DNA of 64,000 nt from CAZUVM01 sp964623885 (lineage in GTDB: Bacteria; Verrucomicrobiota; Verrucomicrobiia; Limisphaerales; UBA8199): positions 9,624 through 73,623 of the forward strand of contig CAZUVM010000059.1 of NCBI GenBank assembly GCA_964623885.1. Reading direction: 5' to 3'. The position numbers and the translations under genes were made by a program. Below the pieces are notes generated by a model, which searched no databases, was not told the origin of the DNA, and saw nothing but the letters and a program-made list of their open reading frames with translations. This document shows, one piece after another, positions 1-10,112 of this stretch. Numbering within the stretch: the stretch's first letter is position 1; each line of letters begins with the position of its first letter.

Positions 1-1110
1 GTGCCGCTCGGGCATCGTAGCTATCAAATCAAAATCGGCACCGGAATTTTCGACGGATTAGGCGAGGAATGCGCAAAGCTGAAGCTGGGCAGCCGGTGCG
101 CGATTATTTCCGACCGCCATGTGGCGCCGTTTTACGCACGGCGCGCTCAACGAAGCCTCACGGCTGCGGGCTTTGAGTGCGTGCCCATTGTCGTGCCGGC
201 GGGCGAGACTGCCAAAAGCCTCAAGACGGTGCAGGCATGTTACGATCAACTCGCGGCTGCCCGGCTCGAGCGCAAATCGTTCATTGTTGCGCTCGGGGGC
301 GGGGTGGTCGGCGATTTGGCCGGCTTTGTTGCGGCCACCTATTTGCGTGGCATTCCCTTCGTGCAGGTGCCTACGACTTTGCTGGCGCAAGTGGACAGCT
401 CAGTCGGCGGCAAAGTGGGCGTAAACCTCCGCGCGGGAAAAAATCTGGTGGGATCCTTTCACCAGCCGCGGCTGGTCTTATGCGATTTGGAGGCTTTCTC
501 GACACTACCAGCGCGCGAGTATCGCGCCGGCCTGGCCGAGATCATCAAATACGGTATCATCTACGACGCCCAACTCTTCGCTCGAGTCGAACGAGAATTG
601 CCGAAATTGTTAAAGCGCGAACCGAGAATCCTGGCCTCCGTGATTGCCCGATGCTGCCAGATTAAAGCGGAAGTTGTCAGGCAAGATGAGACCGAGCGCG
701 GACTGCGGGCGATCCTGAATTTTGGGCATACTATTGGTCACGCTCTCGAAGCCACATCGCAATATGGCAAATACCTGCACGGCGAGGCCATCTCCCTGGG
801 GCAGGTGGCTGCCGCCCGACTTTCGGCTAAACTGGCTGGTCTGGCCGAGCGTGACGTCCAACGCATCTGCGCGTTGCTAGCACGCGCAGGATTACCTGTC
901 CGTTTAAGGCTCAGCGCCACGCAGCAAACCAAACTGCTTGCCGCGATGAAACTTGATAAAAAAGTCAGCGGGGGCGAGATCAGATTTGTTCTCGCCAAAC
1001 GTATCGGCAAAGTTTTGATCGGTCAACGAGTCCCGGCTGTCGTTTTGAACCAGGTGCTCAGTTCGCTCACCGGCCCTCCCCCCTCAACCATCACCCCTCA
1101 ACATTCTTAA
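1..1110 (+). CDS. aroB: 3-dehydroquinate synthase (5' end may lie outside the window)
   Basis: Second step of the shikimate pathway: converts DAHP to 3-dehydroquinate using NAD+ and a divalent metal in the cytosol. The protein shows the NAD-binding GGGVVGDLAGF segment near residue 98, DSSVGGKVGVN near 131, and the metal-ligand segment NFGHTIGHALE near 240, all in the expected order. The 369 residues match the family's usual length. The GTG at base 1 opens directly into the conserved GHRSYQIKIG strand, where other family members usually have a few more residues, so the true start may be just upstream of the window. The next gene begins two bases after the stop, which suggests co-transcription. 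Confidence 0.95.
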   Translation: MPLGHRSYQIKIGTGIFDGLGEECAKLKLGSRCAIISDRHVAPFYARRAQRSLTAAGFECVPIVVPAGETAKSLKTVQACYDQLAAARLERKSFIVALGGGVVGDLAGFVAATYLRGIPFVQVPTTLLAQVDSSVGGKVGVNLRAGKNLVGSFHQPRLVLCDLEAFSTLPAREYRAGLAEIIKYGIIYDAQLFARVERELPKLLKREPRILASVIARCCQIKAEVVRQDETERGLRAILNFGHTIGHALEATSQYGKYLHGEAISLGQVAAARLSAKLAGLAERDVQRICALLARAGLPVRLRLSATQQTKLLAAMKLDKKVSGGEIRFVLAKRIGKVLIGQRVPAVVLNQVLSSLTGPPPSTITPQHS

Positions 1111-1111
1111 G

Positions 1112-1723
1112 ATGGCCGCCGTCAGCGAAACCATTGTCCGCGAATACTTCGAGCTGCACGAATTCCTGGTGCGTCAGCATCGCAAGTATATCGGCCAGAC
1201 CCGAGACGAGCAGGATGACGATATCGATTTCTTTGTGCTCAATCCGCATCCCGAGACCTCCGGCAGTCCCCTGCCCTTTGTCCTGGGTTCGTCCGAACTA
1301 CCGTTCGTGGAGCGCGCCATCGTCGTCGTGAAGGGCTGGCATACCCAAACTTTCAGCTCCGGTCAGTTAGCGCATTCACCGGAGATTTTCCGATTTGTCG
1401 AAGCGAAGGTGTTTAAACAGGCGGCGCGTGCTTTCGGCAAGGAAGGCGCGCCCTTGAAGATTCTGGTAGTGCCGGCTCTGCCGCAGGAACCGCAGGCCCG
1501 CGAACAAAGCGTCAACCTGCTCCGATCCAAGGGTATCGATGCCGTCATTCCTTTCCATACCATGCTGGCCGACCTCGTTCGCGAGACCGAGGTGAATCGC
1601 AACTACCAGAAGTCCGACTTGCTGCAGATCATCCGGATTCTAAAAAACTACGATCTCTTCAAAGAACCGCAGCTCGAGCTGTTTAAGCCCGGAGGGAAGC
1701 GGCCCCACAAAAAACAGCAATAA
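1112..1723 (+). CDS. Conserved hypothetical protein downstream of aroB
   Basis: A 203-residue soluble protein I do not recognise. It has no signal peptide or membrane segment. The N-terminal part (residues 1-60) is acidic, with a run of Asp and Glu around residue 33; the middle (about 65-130) looks like alternating strands and helices, with IVVVKGWHTQTF and LKILVVPALPQ; the C-terminus is Lys-rich. Its ATG lies two bases after the aroB stop, so it is probably translated from the same message. The tight spacing and normal composition support a real gene. Function is not assignable from sequence. Confidence 0.75.
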   Translation: MAAVSETIVREYFELHEFLVRQHRKYIGQTRDEQDDDIDFFVLNPHPETSGSPLPFVLGSSELPFVERAIVVVKGWHTQTFSSGQLAHSPEIFRFVEAKVFKQAARAFGKEGAPLKILVVPALPQEPQAREQSVNLLRSKGIDAVIPFHTMLADLVRETEVNRNYQKSDLLQIIRILKNYDLFKEPQLELFKPGGKRPHKKQQ

Positions 1724-1785
1724 CTCCGGCGCTTCGTTGCGCTGTCGGCTTTATTTTTTAACTGTTTCGACTACTTTGTTCCTAA

Positions 1786-2352
1786 ATGTTGCTGGTCATC
1801 GACAACTACGATTCATTTACGTACAACCTGGTGCAATACCTGGGCGAAATGCAGGTGGAAATGCAGGTCCATCGCAATGACCAGATCTCGCTAGACCAGA
1901 TCCGCGCGCTGCATCCGGACCGGATCCTGATTTCTCCCGGCCCGTGCTCGCCGAAGGAATCAGGTCTGTCCAACGAGATTATCCGCAACTTCAGCGAAAA
2001 CATCCCGACCTTGGGGGTATGCCTGGGACACCAATGCATTGGCCACGTGTTCGGCGGCAGCGTCATCGTGAACTATCGCATGATGCATGGGAAGACCTCG
2101 CTGATTAAACACAATGGAAAGGACCTTTTTGAAGGCATGCCCAATCCGTTTGCAGCAACCCGTTACCATTCGCTCGTAATTCAGCGCGACACCCTTCCTG
2201 AGTGCCTCGAGATCACGGCTGAGACCGACGAGGGCGAAATCATGGGCGTGAAACACAAGCAACTTCCGATTTGGGGCGTTCAGTTCCACCCGGAAAGCAT
2301 CCTCACCGAAAATGGCCGTCAGATCCTGAAGAATTTTCTCAAGCTCAAGTAG
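1786..2352 (+). CDS. trpG: Anthranilate/aminodeoxychorismate synthase component II (glutamine amidotransferase)
   Basis: Class I glutamine amidotransferase of 188 residues that supplies ammonia to anthranilate synthase (TrpE) or aminodeoxychorismate synthase (PabB). The class motifs are all present: LLVIDNYDSFTYNL at the start, ISPGPCSP near residue 50, the nucleophile loop GVCLGHQ near 77-83, RYHSL near 125, and WGVQFHPESI near 165 supplying the catalytic His and Glu. Length is typical of a stand-alone TrpG/PabA. No trpE or pabB lies nearby, so which partner it serves is undecided; many bacteria share one subunit for both pathways. It sits about 60 bases after the preceding hypothetical gene and converges on a minus-strand gene. 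Confidence 0.93.
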   Translation: MLLVIDNYDSFTYNLVQYLGEMQVEMQVHRNDQISLDQIRALHPDRILISPGPCSPKESGLSNEIIRNFSENIPTLGVCLGHQCIGHVFGGSVIVNYRMMHGKTSLIKHNGKDLFEGMPNPFAATRYHSLVIQRDTLPECLEITAETDEGEIMGVKHKQLPIWGVQFHPESILTENGRQILKNFLKLK

Positions 2353-2381
2353 GCTGGGGCCGCCTAAGCCAACGATTCAGT

Positions 2382-2852
2382 TTAACCACAGATTCCTTTC
2401 CATCCAACGCTCCAGGCGTACAGAAGAACGCCAACGGGAGTGAAAATCCAGTAATCACGAGGCATAAGCCACCACCAGTTGGGGGCGTGCCACCAGATAT
2501 GTTCGGGGCGAAAGCGTTTGAGGCCGAACGCCGGGTTAAGAACGAACCAAAGGAAGTCTTCAAGAATCCAGAAGAAGACGAAGAACGCCAGGACGCGGGC
2601 CTCGGCGTGCCACGTCAGTGGCGTCAGGCCCAGGCCGAACGGCAGGTGCACGACGGCCAGAGAGAAGAGCAGCGTATATAGATGATATCCCGTAAGCGGT
2701 TTGGCGCTGTAAAACGCTCGTGTCCAGCGATTATCGATCCGCCAGGTCGGCAGCGTTGCCGCCCACCCGTGCGGCCCCTCGATCTGGATTTCAAGCAGGG
2801 CGAACAAACTGGCTATGGCGAGAAGTGACGAGAAGAAGACTATGTGTACCAT
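2382..2852 (-). CDS. Small four-helix membrane protein of unknown function
   Basis: A 156-residue integral membrane protein. I see four hydrophobic segments: MVHIVFFSSLLAIASLFALL at the N-terminus, then YHLYTLLFSLAVVHL, VLAFFVFFWILEDFLWFVL, and YWIFTPVGVLLYAW near the end. Between the last two lies a Trp-rich loop (WWHAPNWWWLMPRDYW). The reading frame continues upstream to base 3029, but that stretch runs into a palindromic repeat and is low-complexity and Arg-rich, so I place the start at the internal ATG whose product begins directly with the first helix. I do not recognise the family. The gene converges with trpG. Confidence 0.7.
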   Translation of the reverse strand: MVHIVFFSSLLAIASLFALLEIQIEGPHGWAATLPTWRIDNRWTRAFYSAKPLTGYHLYTLLFSLAVVHLPFGLGLTPLTWHAEARVLAFFVFFWILEDFLWFVLNPAFGLKRFRPEHIWWHAPNWWWLMPRDYWIFTPVGVLLYAWSVGWKGICG

Positions 2853-2956
2853 TGGTTTGGGTCGTATTTTGGTGGCAGCAGACACAACCAAAAACGCTGG
2901 TTCGCCGCAAGGACCAAAACTCCAAGCTCTTAACCGTAACGATGCAGTCGTCTTCG

Positions 2957-3105
2957 GGGAGCGCGCCCGCCCCGGGCGCTGGCAACCGGCGCCCTCGCCG
3001 GTTGGTTGGTATTGGCCCAAGCTCACCAAATGGTGAGCAGAAATCGAGAAGGAGGAATGCGGTGGCGAGGCGCCAACCGCTACGCCCGAGGGCGGGCGCG
3101 CTCCC
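2957..3105. repeat. 149-bp palindromic element with 16-bp perfect terminal arms
   Basis: Bases 2957-2972 and 3090-3105 are exact reverse complements (GGGAGCGCGCCCGCCC and its complement). The similarity continues inward imperfectly for roughly another 25-30 bases per side. At the centre, 3021-3038 is a further perfect inverted repeat (GCTCACCA, AA, TGGTGAGC). The whole unit can fold into one long cruciform. It lies between the small membrane protein and the oxidoreductase gene and looks like a MITE- or REP-type element. No ORF within it looks genuine. Confidence 0.75.
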
Positions 3106-3133
3106 TTCTACTGAATCGTACGGCTTAAATCCC

Positions 3134-4114
3134 CTACTTCCCCACAGCCCCGCCGTTGTCGCGCAGGACGTCGCTGATTCTAACCGGCGCCCCGCCCAGT
3201 CGCTTGCTTTCATCGGCGGCGGTCATAAAGGCAAAGATCTCGATGGTTTCCGGGGGCTTGACTGGCGCAATGCCGGTTTCGAAGAATTTCATGACCTGAG
3301 CCAATAGTGGCAAATAGCCATCGAATGATCCCGCCGGCGCTTCGCCCTTCTCCCCTTTGGCCACGCCGTGGAATTGTTTGTCTTCGCGGTAAACGCCTTC
3401 GCGCCCGCCGCTCCAAATGCCGACCACCTCGATTTTTCCGTCAGGCGTGGCGCTCCGCTGAACAGTTTCGCAGCCGGTCTCAAGAATGGTATACAAGGCC
3501 TCGACGCCATGAACGCCGTACCAAAAGAGATCCGGGTGGTGCGGTTCCAACTCGCACGGGCCGTAGGTTTCGGCATAGCTAACGGGGCCGAGGCCGCCAT
3601 GGCTCACGGCCTGGGTGTTGGTGGCGAAACGCAAGGCTGAGGAACTGAAAACGGGCACATTGGCCTCGCGTGCGAGGCGAAAGATCTCAATCACGTCCCG
3701 CAATGATCCAGCCATAGGTTTGTCGATGAAGACGGGTTTTCGCGCTTTGAGCACCGGTTTGACCTGCTCGAGGTGGGGCCGGCCGTCAACGCTCTCGAGC
3801 AGGATGGCGTCCACATGCTGGCAAAGTTCGTCGATAGTATCGTAGAATTGAACGCCATATTTTTCCCGCAGAGTTTTAGCGTAACCGTCGACACGCGAGG
3901 CGCTGCTCGGGATATCGAAGCTGCCGCCTTTGAACGCAGCTACTACCTTGCCGCCGAGGACGTGGCCTTTGGCTTGCGGGTCGTTAAGTGCCTCGGTAAA
4001 CGCGGTCACGTGGGAAGTGTCGCAACCGATGATGCCGAGGCGCAGCTCAGCGGCAAACAACGGGATGGCACTGAAAGCAAAAGACAGCGCGATAAAGAGT
4101 CGAGTCGATTTCAC
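3134..4114 (-). CDS. Secreted Gfo/Idh/MocA-family oxidoreductase
   Basis: NAD(P)-dependent oxidoreductase-like protein of 326 residues. It begins with a Sec-type signal peptide (Lys-Ser-Thr-Arg, then LFIALSFAFSAIPLFAA), followed by a Rossmann strand with a GIIGCDTSH variant of the GxGxxG loop. KPVFIDKPMAGS near residue 130 corresponds to the family's EKP motif, here D-K-P. The C-terminal half resembles the Gfo/Idh alpha/beta domain. Secreted family members are common in Verrucomicrobiota and Planctomycetota, where they are linked to sugar metabolism, but the substrate cannot be read here. It is a single gene, divergent from the lysine aminotransferase gene at 4192. Confidence 0.85.
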   Translation of the reverse strand: MKSTRLFIALSFAFSAIPLFAAELRLGIIGCDTSHVTAFTEALNDPQAKGHVLGGKVVAAFKGGSFDIPSSASRVDGYAKTLREKYGVQFYDTIDELCQHVDAILLESVDGRPHLEQVKPVLKARKPVFIDKPMAGSLRDVIEIFRLAREANVPVFSSSALRFATNTQAVSHGGLGPVSYAETYGPCELEPHHPDLFWYGVHGVEALYTILETGCETVQRSATPDGKIEVVGIWSGGREGVYREDKQFHGVAKGEKGEAPAGSFDGYLPLLAQVMKFFETGIAPVKPPETIEIFAFMTAADESKRLGGAPVRISDVLRDNGGAVGK

Positions 4115-4191
4115 GACCGAAAGTTAGCAAACCGGAGTGGATGTGGAACCGAAAATTAGGAATGGCGTTTAACTTGAACCCGCCTTGAGCG

Positions 4192-5613
4192 ATGTCTACA
4201 ATGACGGGCAAAGCACCGCAGTCGCGGCGCAAGGATATGGAAAGCATTGTACGAGCTCGGAAACCGGCCCGGCGACGAGCAACGGTCTCGCCGGCACCAG
4301 CCGTGATTCCACCGCAGCGCGTCATCACTGAACTGCAACAGCACATTCTTGTTGATGGTTTCAAGCTGGTATTCGATGCCGAGAAAAGCCGAGGTTCCAT
4401 GTTTTTCGATGCGGCTACTGGCCGCGAGTTCATCGACTTCTACGGTTTCTACGCTTCGCAACCCATTGGCTACAATCATCCCTACTTTGATCGAGCCGAA
4501 GTCCAGACGGACCTGCTGACGGCCGCCAAGGTGAAAGTAGCCAACTCGGACATTTACTCGGTCCAGCTCGCAACGTTTGTAAACACGTTCGCACAGGTGG
4601 CCGGGTTGGGACCGCTCGATCGTTACTTCTTCATTGAGGGTGGCGCGCTGGCGGTCGAGAACGCCTTGAAAGCCGCCATGGATTGGAAGGTGCGCAAAAA
4701 CCTGGCCGCGGGACGCGGCGAGCGCGGCACGGAAATCGTCCATTTCGAACGCGCTTTTCACGGGCGCAGCGGTTACACCCTCAGTCTGACTAATACCGAT
4801 CCAAGGAAGATTTTGCATTTCCCTAAATTTCCCTGGCCGCGCGTATCTGCGCCGGCACTGGATTTTGGGCTGCCCGAACCGAAACGGAGCGAAGCCGTCC
4901 GCGCGAGCGAACAAGCCGCGGAAAAGCAGATCCGTGATGTCATCGCTCAAAAGGGGCAGGACATTGCCGCCATTATCATTGAACCGATTCAGGGCGAGGG
5001 CGGGGACAACCATTTTCGCCGCGAATTCTTCCAGGCGTTGCGCCGGATTTGCGACGAGGGCGACATCCTGCTCATCTTCGACGAAGTTCAGTGCGGAATG
5101 GGCATCACCGGCAAAACATGGTGCTGCGAACATTTTGGGGTGCTGCCCGACCTGCTCGTGTTCGGGAAGAAAATTCAAGTGTGCGGCGTGATGGCGGGCC
5201 CGCGGCTGGACGAGGTCAAAGACAATTGTTTCCGGCTGCCTAGCCGAATCAGTTCGACCTGGGGCGGTAACTTCACCGATTATGTGCGCTCAACGCATTA
5301 CCTGCGCATTATCGAGCAGGAAAAGCTCGTCGAAAATGCGCGGGTGCAAGGGGAATCGCTGCTGAGTGAGCTCAAGGAACTGGCGCAACGGTACCCGCTG
5401 CTAACCGCCGTGCGCGGCCGCGGTTTGATGCTCGCATTCGATCTGCCGGACGGAGCGCGACGCGACGCGTTCTGGAAAGGCGCTTACGAACTGGGCTTGC
5501 TGGTGATTCGTTCCGGGGAACGATCGATTCGGCTGCGGCCGGTGCTCGACCTTAAACCCGAAGACATCGGTAAAGCTGTCGGTGTCATGAAGCAAGTTTG
5601 CCAGCGGATCTGA
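4192..5613 (+). CDS. lat: L-lysine 6-transaminase (lysine epsilon-aminotransferase)
   Basis: Class III PLP-dependent aminotransferase of 473 residues. It would move the epsilon-amino group of lysine to 2-oxoglutarate, giving 2-aminoadipate 6-semialdehyde. Recognisable LAT features are DGFKLVFDAEKSRGSMFFD near residue 55, FIEGGALAVENALKAAMDW near 145, FHGRSGYTLSLTNTDP near 190, EPIQGEGGDNHFR near 263, FDEVQCGMG near 292, and the PLP-lysine region FGKKIQVCGVMAG near 325. The first ~40 residues are Arg-rich and poorly conserved in appearance, so the true start may be slightly downstream. The next plus-strand gene, an ALDH7A1-type dehydrogenase at 6845, would catalyse the following step, which supports this substrate call over a generic class III enzyme. 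Confidence 0.9.
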   Translation: MSTMTGKAPQSRRKDMESIVRARKPARRRATVSPAPAVIPPQRVITELQQHILVDGFKLVFDAEKSRGSMFFDAATGREFIDFYGFYASQPIGYNHPYFDRAEVQTDLLTAAKVKVANSDIYSVQLATFVNTFAQVAGLGPLDRYFFIEGGALAVENALKAAMDWKVRKNLAAGRGERGTEIVHFERAFHGRSGYTLSLTNTDPRKILHFPKFPWPRVSAPALDFGLPEPKRSEAVRASEQAAEKQIRDVIAQKGQDIAAIIIEPIQGEGGDNHFRREFFQALRRICDEGDILLIFDEVQCGMGITGKTWCCEHFGVLPDLLVFGKKIQVCGVMAGPRLDEVKDNCFRLPSRISSTWGGNFTDYVRSTHYLRIIEQEKLVENARVQGESLLSELKELAQRYPLLTAVRGRGLMLAFDLPDGARRDAFWKGAYELGLLVIRSGERSIRLRPVLDLKPEDIGKAVGVMKQVCQRI

Positions 5614-5618
5614 AAGAC

Positions 5619-5981
5619 TTAAATCCCGCGCTCATTGATGATGGCATTCTTCTCGCCGAGCACGATCACGTGCGGGTGCCAGAACTTGGCTTTATCTGAT
5701 TCGACTTCCGTAAAGCTCATGATGGTTAGCCGGTCACCGGGTTTGCCGAGGTGTGCGGCGGCGCCATTGAGCACGATTTCCCCTGAGCCGCGCGCGCCGG
5801 AAATGGCGTAGGTTTCAAATCGAGCCGCATTGGCCATATTGCTGCAAAGGATCCGCTCATAGGCCAGCATGCCGACCTTCTCCATCAGCTCCGGGTCGAT
5901 GGTCAGGCTGCCCTCATAATCGAGATTGGCGGCGGTTACGACCGCTCGGTGGATCTTGGATTTCAGCAAATGAACCAACAC
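5619..5981 (-). CDS. panD: Aspartate 1-decarboxylase precursor
   Basis: Pyruvoyl-dependent enzyme that makes beta-alanine for pantothenate and CoA synthesis. The 120-residue pro-protein carries the self-cleavage site YEGS with Gly24-Ser25, exactly where the family cleaves to generate the pyruvoyl group. RFETYAISGARGSGEIVLNG and GAAAHLGKPGD follow as in other PanD proteins. Its stop lies only five bases from the stop of the lysine aminotransferase gene, so the two converge. It is downstream of deoC on the same strand with a 44-base gap and may be co-transcribed with it. Confidence 0.95.
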   Translation of the reverse strand: MLVHLLKSKIHRAVVTAANLDYEGSLTIDPELMEKVGMLAYERILCSNMANAARFETYAISGARGSGEIVLNGAAAHLGKPGDRLTIMSFTEVESDKAKFWHPHVIVLGEKNAIINERGI

Positions 5982-6025
5982 AGCCGCCCAATATAGCGGG
6001 TCGACGGCGAATTAAAAGCACTGCG

Positions 6026-6769
6026 TCACTTCTCCAAGGCTGCGCGGCGGCGGTATTCGTCGAGAATGGCGCTGGTGGCGGTGGCGCCACAGCGCGAGGC
6101 ACCTAAGTCGCGGACGCGCATCAAGCCGTCCAAATCGCGGACACCACCCGCCGCCTTGACCTGCACCCGCGGCGAAACGCTTTCGCGCATGAGTTTCAGA
6201 TCTGCCTCCGTCGCTCCCTGGTAGCTGTATTTCCCATCCGCGCCCTTCACGAAGCCGTAACCTGTGGAGGTTTTGACCCAATCGGCCCCGGCCTTTTCTG
6301 TGATTTGGCAAAGCTTGCGCTTGAAGGCGTCACTGCCGAGGCCAGCGCCACCTTGCGTGAGATAATCATTCTCGAGAATCACTTTGACTTTAGCGCCAAG
6401 CTGGTGCGCCTGATCACATACCGTCTTGATCTCGTGTTCAACATAAGCGAAATCGCCACCGAACGCCTTCCCGAGGTTAATCACCATATCGATCTCAACG
6501 GCGCCGTCTCGGCAGGCTAATTCCGTCTCGTACCGCTTGGATTCGGTAGTGCTGTTGCCGTGCGGAAAACCAATCACGGCGCCGACTTTCACGCCAGTAT
6601 TCTTGAGCAACTCAGCTGCGCGGTGAACGAAGTAAGGTTTGATGCACACCGCAGCCACCTTGTATTTGGCGGCCAAAGCGCAGCCATTCTCCAGTTCACG
6701 ATCGGTCAGCGTGGGATGCAAGAGGGAGTGGTCGATCATCCCGGCTAGTTGTTCGTAGGTATACTTCAT
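6026..6769 (-). CDS. deoC: Deoxyribose-phosphate aldolase
   Basis: Class I aldolase cleaving 2-deoxyribose 5-phosphate to glyceraldehyde 3-phosphate and acetaldehyde in deoxynucleoside salvage. The Schiff-base lysine is K166 in WVKTSTGYG, and the second catalytic lysine lies in VQVKAAGGVRD. KVKVILENDYLT and IDHSLLHPTL are further family blocks. The frame extends upstream to 6862, but that extension would overlap the divergent dehydrogenase start, so I use the ATG giving MKYTYEQLAGMIDHS, 247 residues, which fits the family. Transcribed toward panD. Confidence 0.93.
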   Translation of the reverse strand: MKYTYEQLAGMIDHSLLHPTLTDRELENGCALAAKYKVAAVCIKPYFVHRAAELLKNTGVKVGAVIGFPHGNSTTESKRYETELACRDGAVEIDMVINLGKAFGGDFAYVEHEIKTVCDQAHQLGAKVKVILENDYLTQGGAGLGSDAFKRKLCQITEKAGADWVKTSTGYGFVKGADGKYSYQGATEADLKLMRESVSPRVQVKAAGGVRDLDGLMRVRDLGASRCGATATSAILDEYRRRAALEK

Positions 6770-6844
6770 GGCTACAGGGTTGTCGATCCGGCTTCGGTTG
6801 GATAGGTTTTTTGCGCGGCACTGTATCAAGCGCAAGCAACCGGC

Positions 6845-8380
<1,536 letters not shown>

Positions 8381-8430
8381 TGCCACATCGATAGCACTCA
8401 TCCACGAACGACTGGATCGAAGAGGGAATC

Positions 8431-9558
8431 GTGACTTCCACACTGCTGGAACTAGCTGAGCGGATCATTAAGAAGGCGGAACGCGAGCACCCGGCCGATT
8501 CAGTGTTGCGGCAACAGCTTAAAGAACAGCGCGGGCTCTCGCCGAAGGATGCCGCCGCCATCACGCACGCAGTGTTTGCGTATTATCGGTGGCGAGGATG
8601 GTCCAGACAGCAGGGTTCCCTGCGAGATCAAATTCGGCAAGGAATGGAGATGGCGGATCATTACGCGCGCGAGCCGCAAAAGTTCCCGGACGAGGAACTG
8701 ATTGAATGTTCGGTGCCCGCTTGGGTCCGATCCGAAATGCCAGTAAGTGGCGCCTGGGTGCGGGCCCTGCAGTCCGAGCCGAAACTTTGGTTGAGAGCCC
8801 GACCGGGCAAGGGCACGCCATTGGCAAAACGACTGCGCCACACACGGCGGCCAAGCGGAACGCCAGGGGAAACAATCGAATATGTCGGACGCGACGACCT
8901 TTTCCGAACGCCCGAGTTTCATGCGGGCGAGTTCGAGGTGCAGGATTTGAATTCACAGGTGGTGGGCCTGATCTGCGCTCCGATAGCGGGTGAGACCTGG
9001 TGGGATGCATGCGCCGGCGAAGGCGGTAAATTGCTGCACTTATCGGACTTGATGCAGAACCGCGGGTTGATTTGGGCTAGCGACCGGGCGGAGTGGCGGC
9101 TGCAACGCCTGAAACGCCGGGCCGCCCGAGCTAAAGTTTTCAATTACCGTGTCGCGCCCTGGGACGGCGGAGCCAAGCTGCCGACTAAAACGCGCTTTGA
9201 AGGGGTGCTCGTGGATGCGCCTTGCAGCGGCGTCGGCACATGGCATCGCAACCCCCACGCGCGCTGGACCACAACTCCCGAAGATGTCCAGGAACTGGCT
9301 GATTTGCAAAAGCTGCTCCTGGCTCATGCGAGCGCCTCGGTCAAGCCCCGAGGCAAGCTAATTTACGCGGTATGCACGCTGACACATTCGGAAACGACAG
9401 CGGTCGCCGATGCGTTCGAGAAAGCCTTCGGAGATTTTCGGCCATTGCTGATTCTGAATCCTCTGACGCAAGCTTCAGTGAAATCAGGCCGGCTGCAGCT
9501 TTGGCCGCAAGACTACGGAGGCAACGGCATGTTTATTGCCGCGTGGCTGAGATGTTGA
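8431..9558 (+). CDS. rRNA cytosine-C5 methyltransferase, RsmB/RsmF-like
   Basis: SAM-dependent RNA m5C methyltransferase of 375 residues with a GTG start. Motif I is WWDACAGEGGKLLHL near residue 190. Motif IV, DAPCSGVGTWHRNP near 263, carries the Pro-Cys used in product release. Motif VI, YAVCTLTHSE near 310, carries the catalytic Cys. The first ~80 residues are helical and may be a reduced NusB-like RNA-binding domain. At 375 residues it is shorter than typical RsmB (about 430), so the exact target base in rRNA is left open. It follows the aldehyde dehydrogenase by 50 bases and is followed by a terminator-like hairpin. Confidence 0.88.
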   Translation: MTSTLLELAERIIKKAEREHPADSVLRQQLKEQRGLSPKDAAAITHAVFAYYRWRGWSRQQGSLRDQIRQGMEMADHYAREPQKFPDEELIECSVPAWVRSEMPVSGAWVRALQSEPKLWLRARPGKGTPLAKRLRHTRRPSGTPGETIEYVGRDDLFRTPEFHAGEFEVQDLNSQVVGLICAPIAGETWWDACAGEGGKLLHLSDLMQNRGLIWASDRAEWRLQRLKRRAARAKVFNYRVAPWDGGAKLPTKTRFEGVLVDAPCSGVGTWHRNPHARWTTTPEDVQELADLQKLLLAHASASVKPRGKLIYAVCTLTHSETTAVADAFEKAFGDFRPLLILNPLTQASVKSGRLQLWPQDYGGNGMFIAAWLRC

Positions 9559-9628
9559 ACGAGTGCAGAAAAGCGGTGAACGAAACAGCGCAGCCGGTCT
9601 TATTCTGTGTCGCTAATCCGGAAGAGAC

Positions 9629-9664
9629 GAAAGCGCCGGGAGTGGAACACGCCCGGCGCCTTGT
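9629..9664. terminator. Hairpin between convergent genes
   Basis: GCGCCGGG (9633-9640) pairs with CCCGGCGC (9652-9659) across an 11-base loop, and only short T-rich runs follow on either strand. It lies between the stop of the methyltransferase gene and the stop of the minus-strand pseudopilin-like gene, so it could terminate both. It is a weak intrinsic terminator by T-tract. Confidence 0.55.
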
Positions 9665-9685
9665 TCGTCCGCGTATCTACTAATC

Positions 9686-10108
9686 CTACTTATCCATCCG
9701 CGCGCAGCGGAAAAGATCGTCAGCCCCGGCGATGGCGCTGTCCTCCAGGGCCTTGTTCGGGCCGGCGGAGCGGATCAGCACCTCGTTATGGGAGAAATAG
9801 AATTGCAGCGGGGTGCCCCAGGGATCGACAATTTCGCCTTTATCGTTCAGTTCGCTGCGACGGACAGCAAGGATAAGCACCTTTTTGTCCGTTTGGCCGA
9901 GCAGCGCTTTTACGATTTGCGAGTTATTGCCGGTCGGGTAAGTCCCGACGAATTCTTTGTATTGTTGGATTCCGAGAATGAGGTTATCACAATCGGAGTT
10001 GAATTTGGCGACTTTCTCGTCTGTACGGCGCAGTGTCCAACCTTTAGCCATCCACAGGACACCCACAACCCCCACAACGATTAGCGCGATGGTCAGAACT
10101 CGTTTCAT
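9686..10108 (-). CDS. GspG-like pseudopilin globular-domain protein
   Basis: A 140-residue protein with one N-terminal membrane helix (MKRVLTIALIVVGVVGVLW). The soluble domain looks like the type II secretion major pseudopilin GspG: YPTGNNSQIVKALLG, then DPWGTPLQFYFSHNEVLIRSAGPN, the Pro-Trp-Gly block and the shared SAGPN turn. The prepilin peptidase site and Glu5 are absent, so it is probably membrane-anchored and not assembled as a pilin. It begins four bases after the LacI-type regulator and forms the end of the tlyA-nadK-lacI run. Confidence 0.75.
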   Translation of the reverse strand: MKRVLTIALIVVGVVGVLWMAKGWTLRRTDEKVAKFNSDCDNLILGIQQYKEFVGTYPTGNNSQIVKALLGQTDKKVLILAVRRSELNDKGEIVDPWGTPLQFYFSHNEVLIRSAGPNKALEDSAIAGADDLFRCARMDK

Positions 10109-10112
10109 ACTA

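Noticed and set aside
2853..3029. N-terminal extension of the small membrane protein and the overlapping plus-strand frame 2720-3307.
   Set aside because: Both run through the 149-bp palindrome and give Arg/Pro-rich sequence; the internal ATG at 2852 gives a clean membrane protein.
4192..5613. Assigning the class III aminotransferase to ornithine, acetylornithine or GABA.
   Set aside because: The FGKKIQVCGVM region, EGGALAVENALK block and linkage with an ALDH7A1-type dehydrogenase fit lysine 6-transaminase better.
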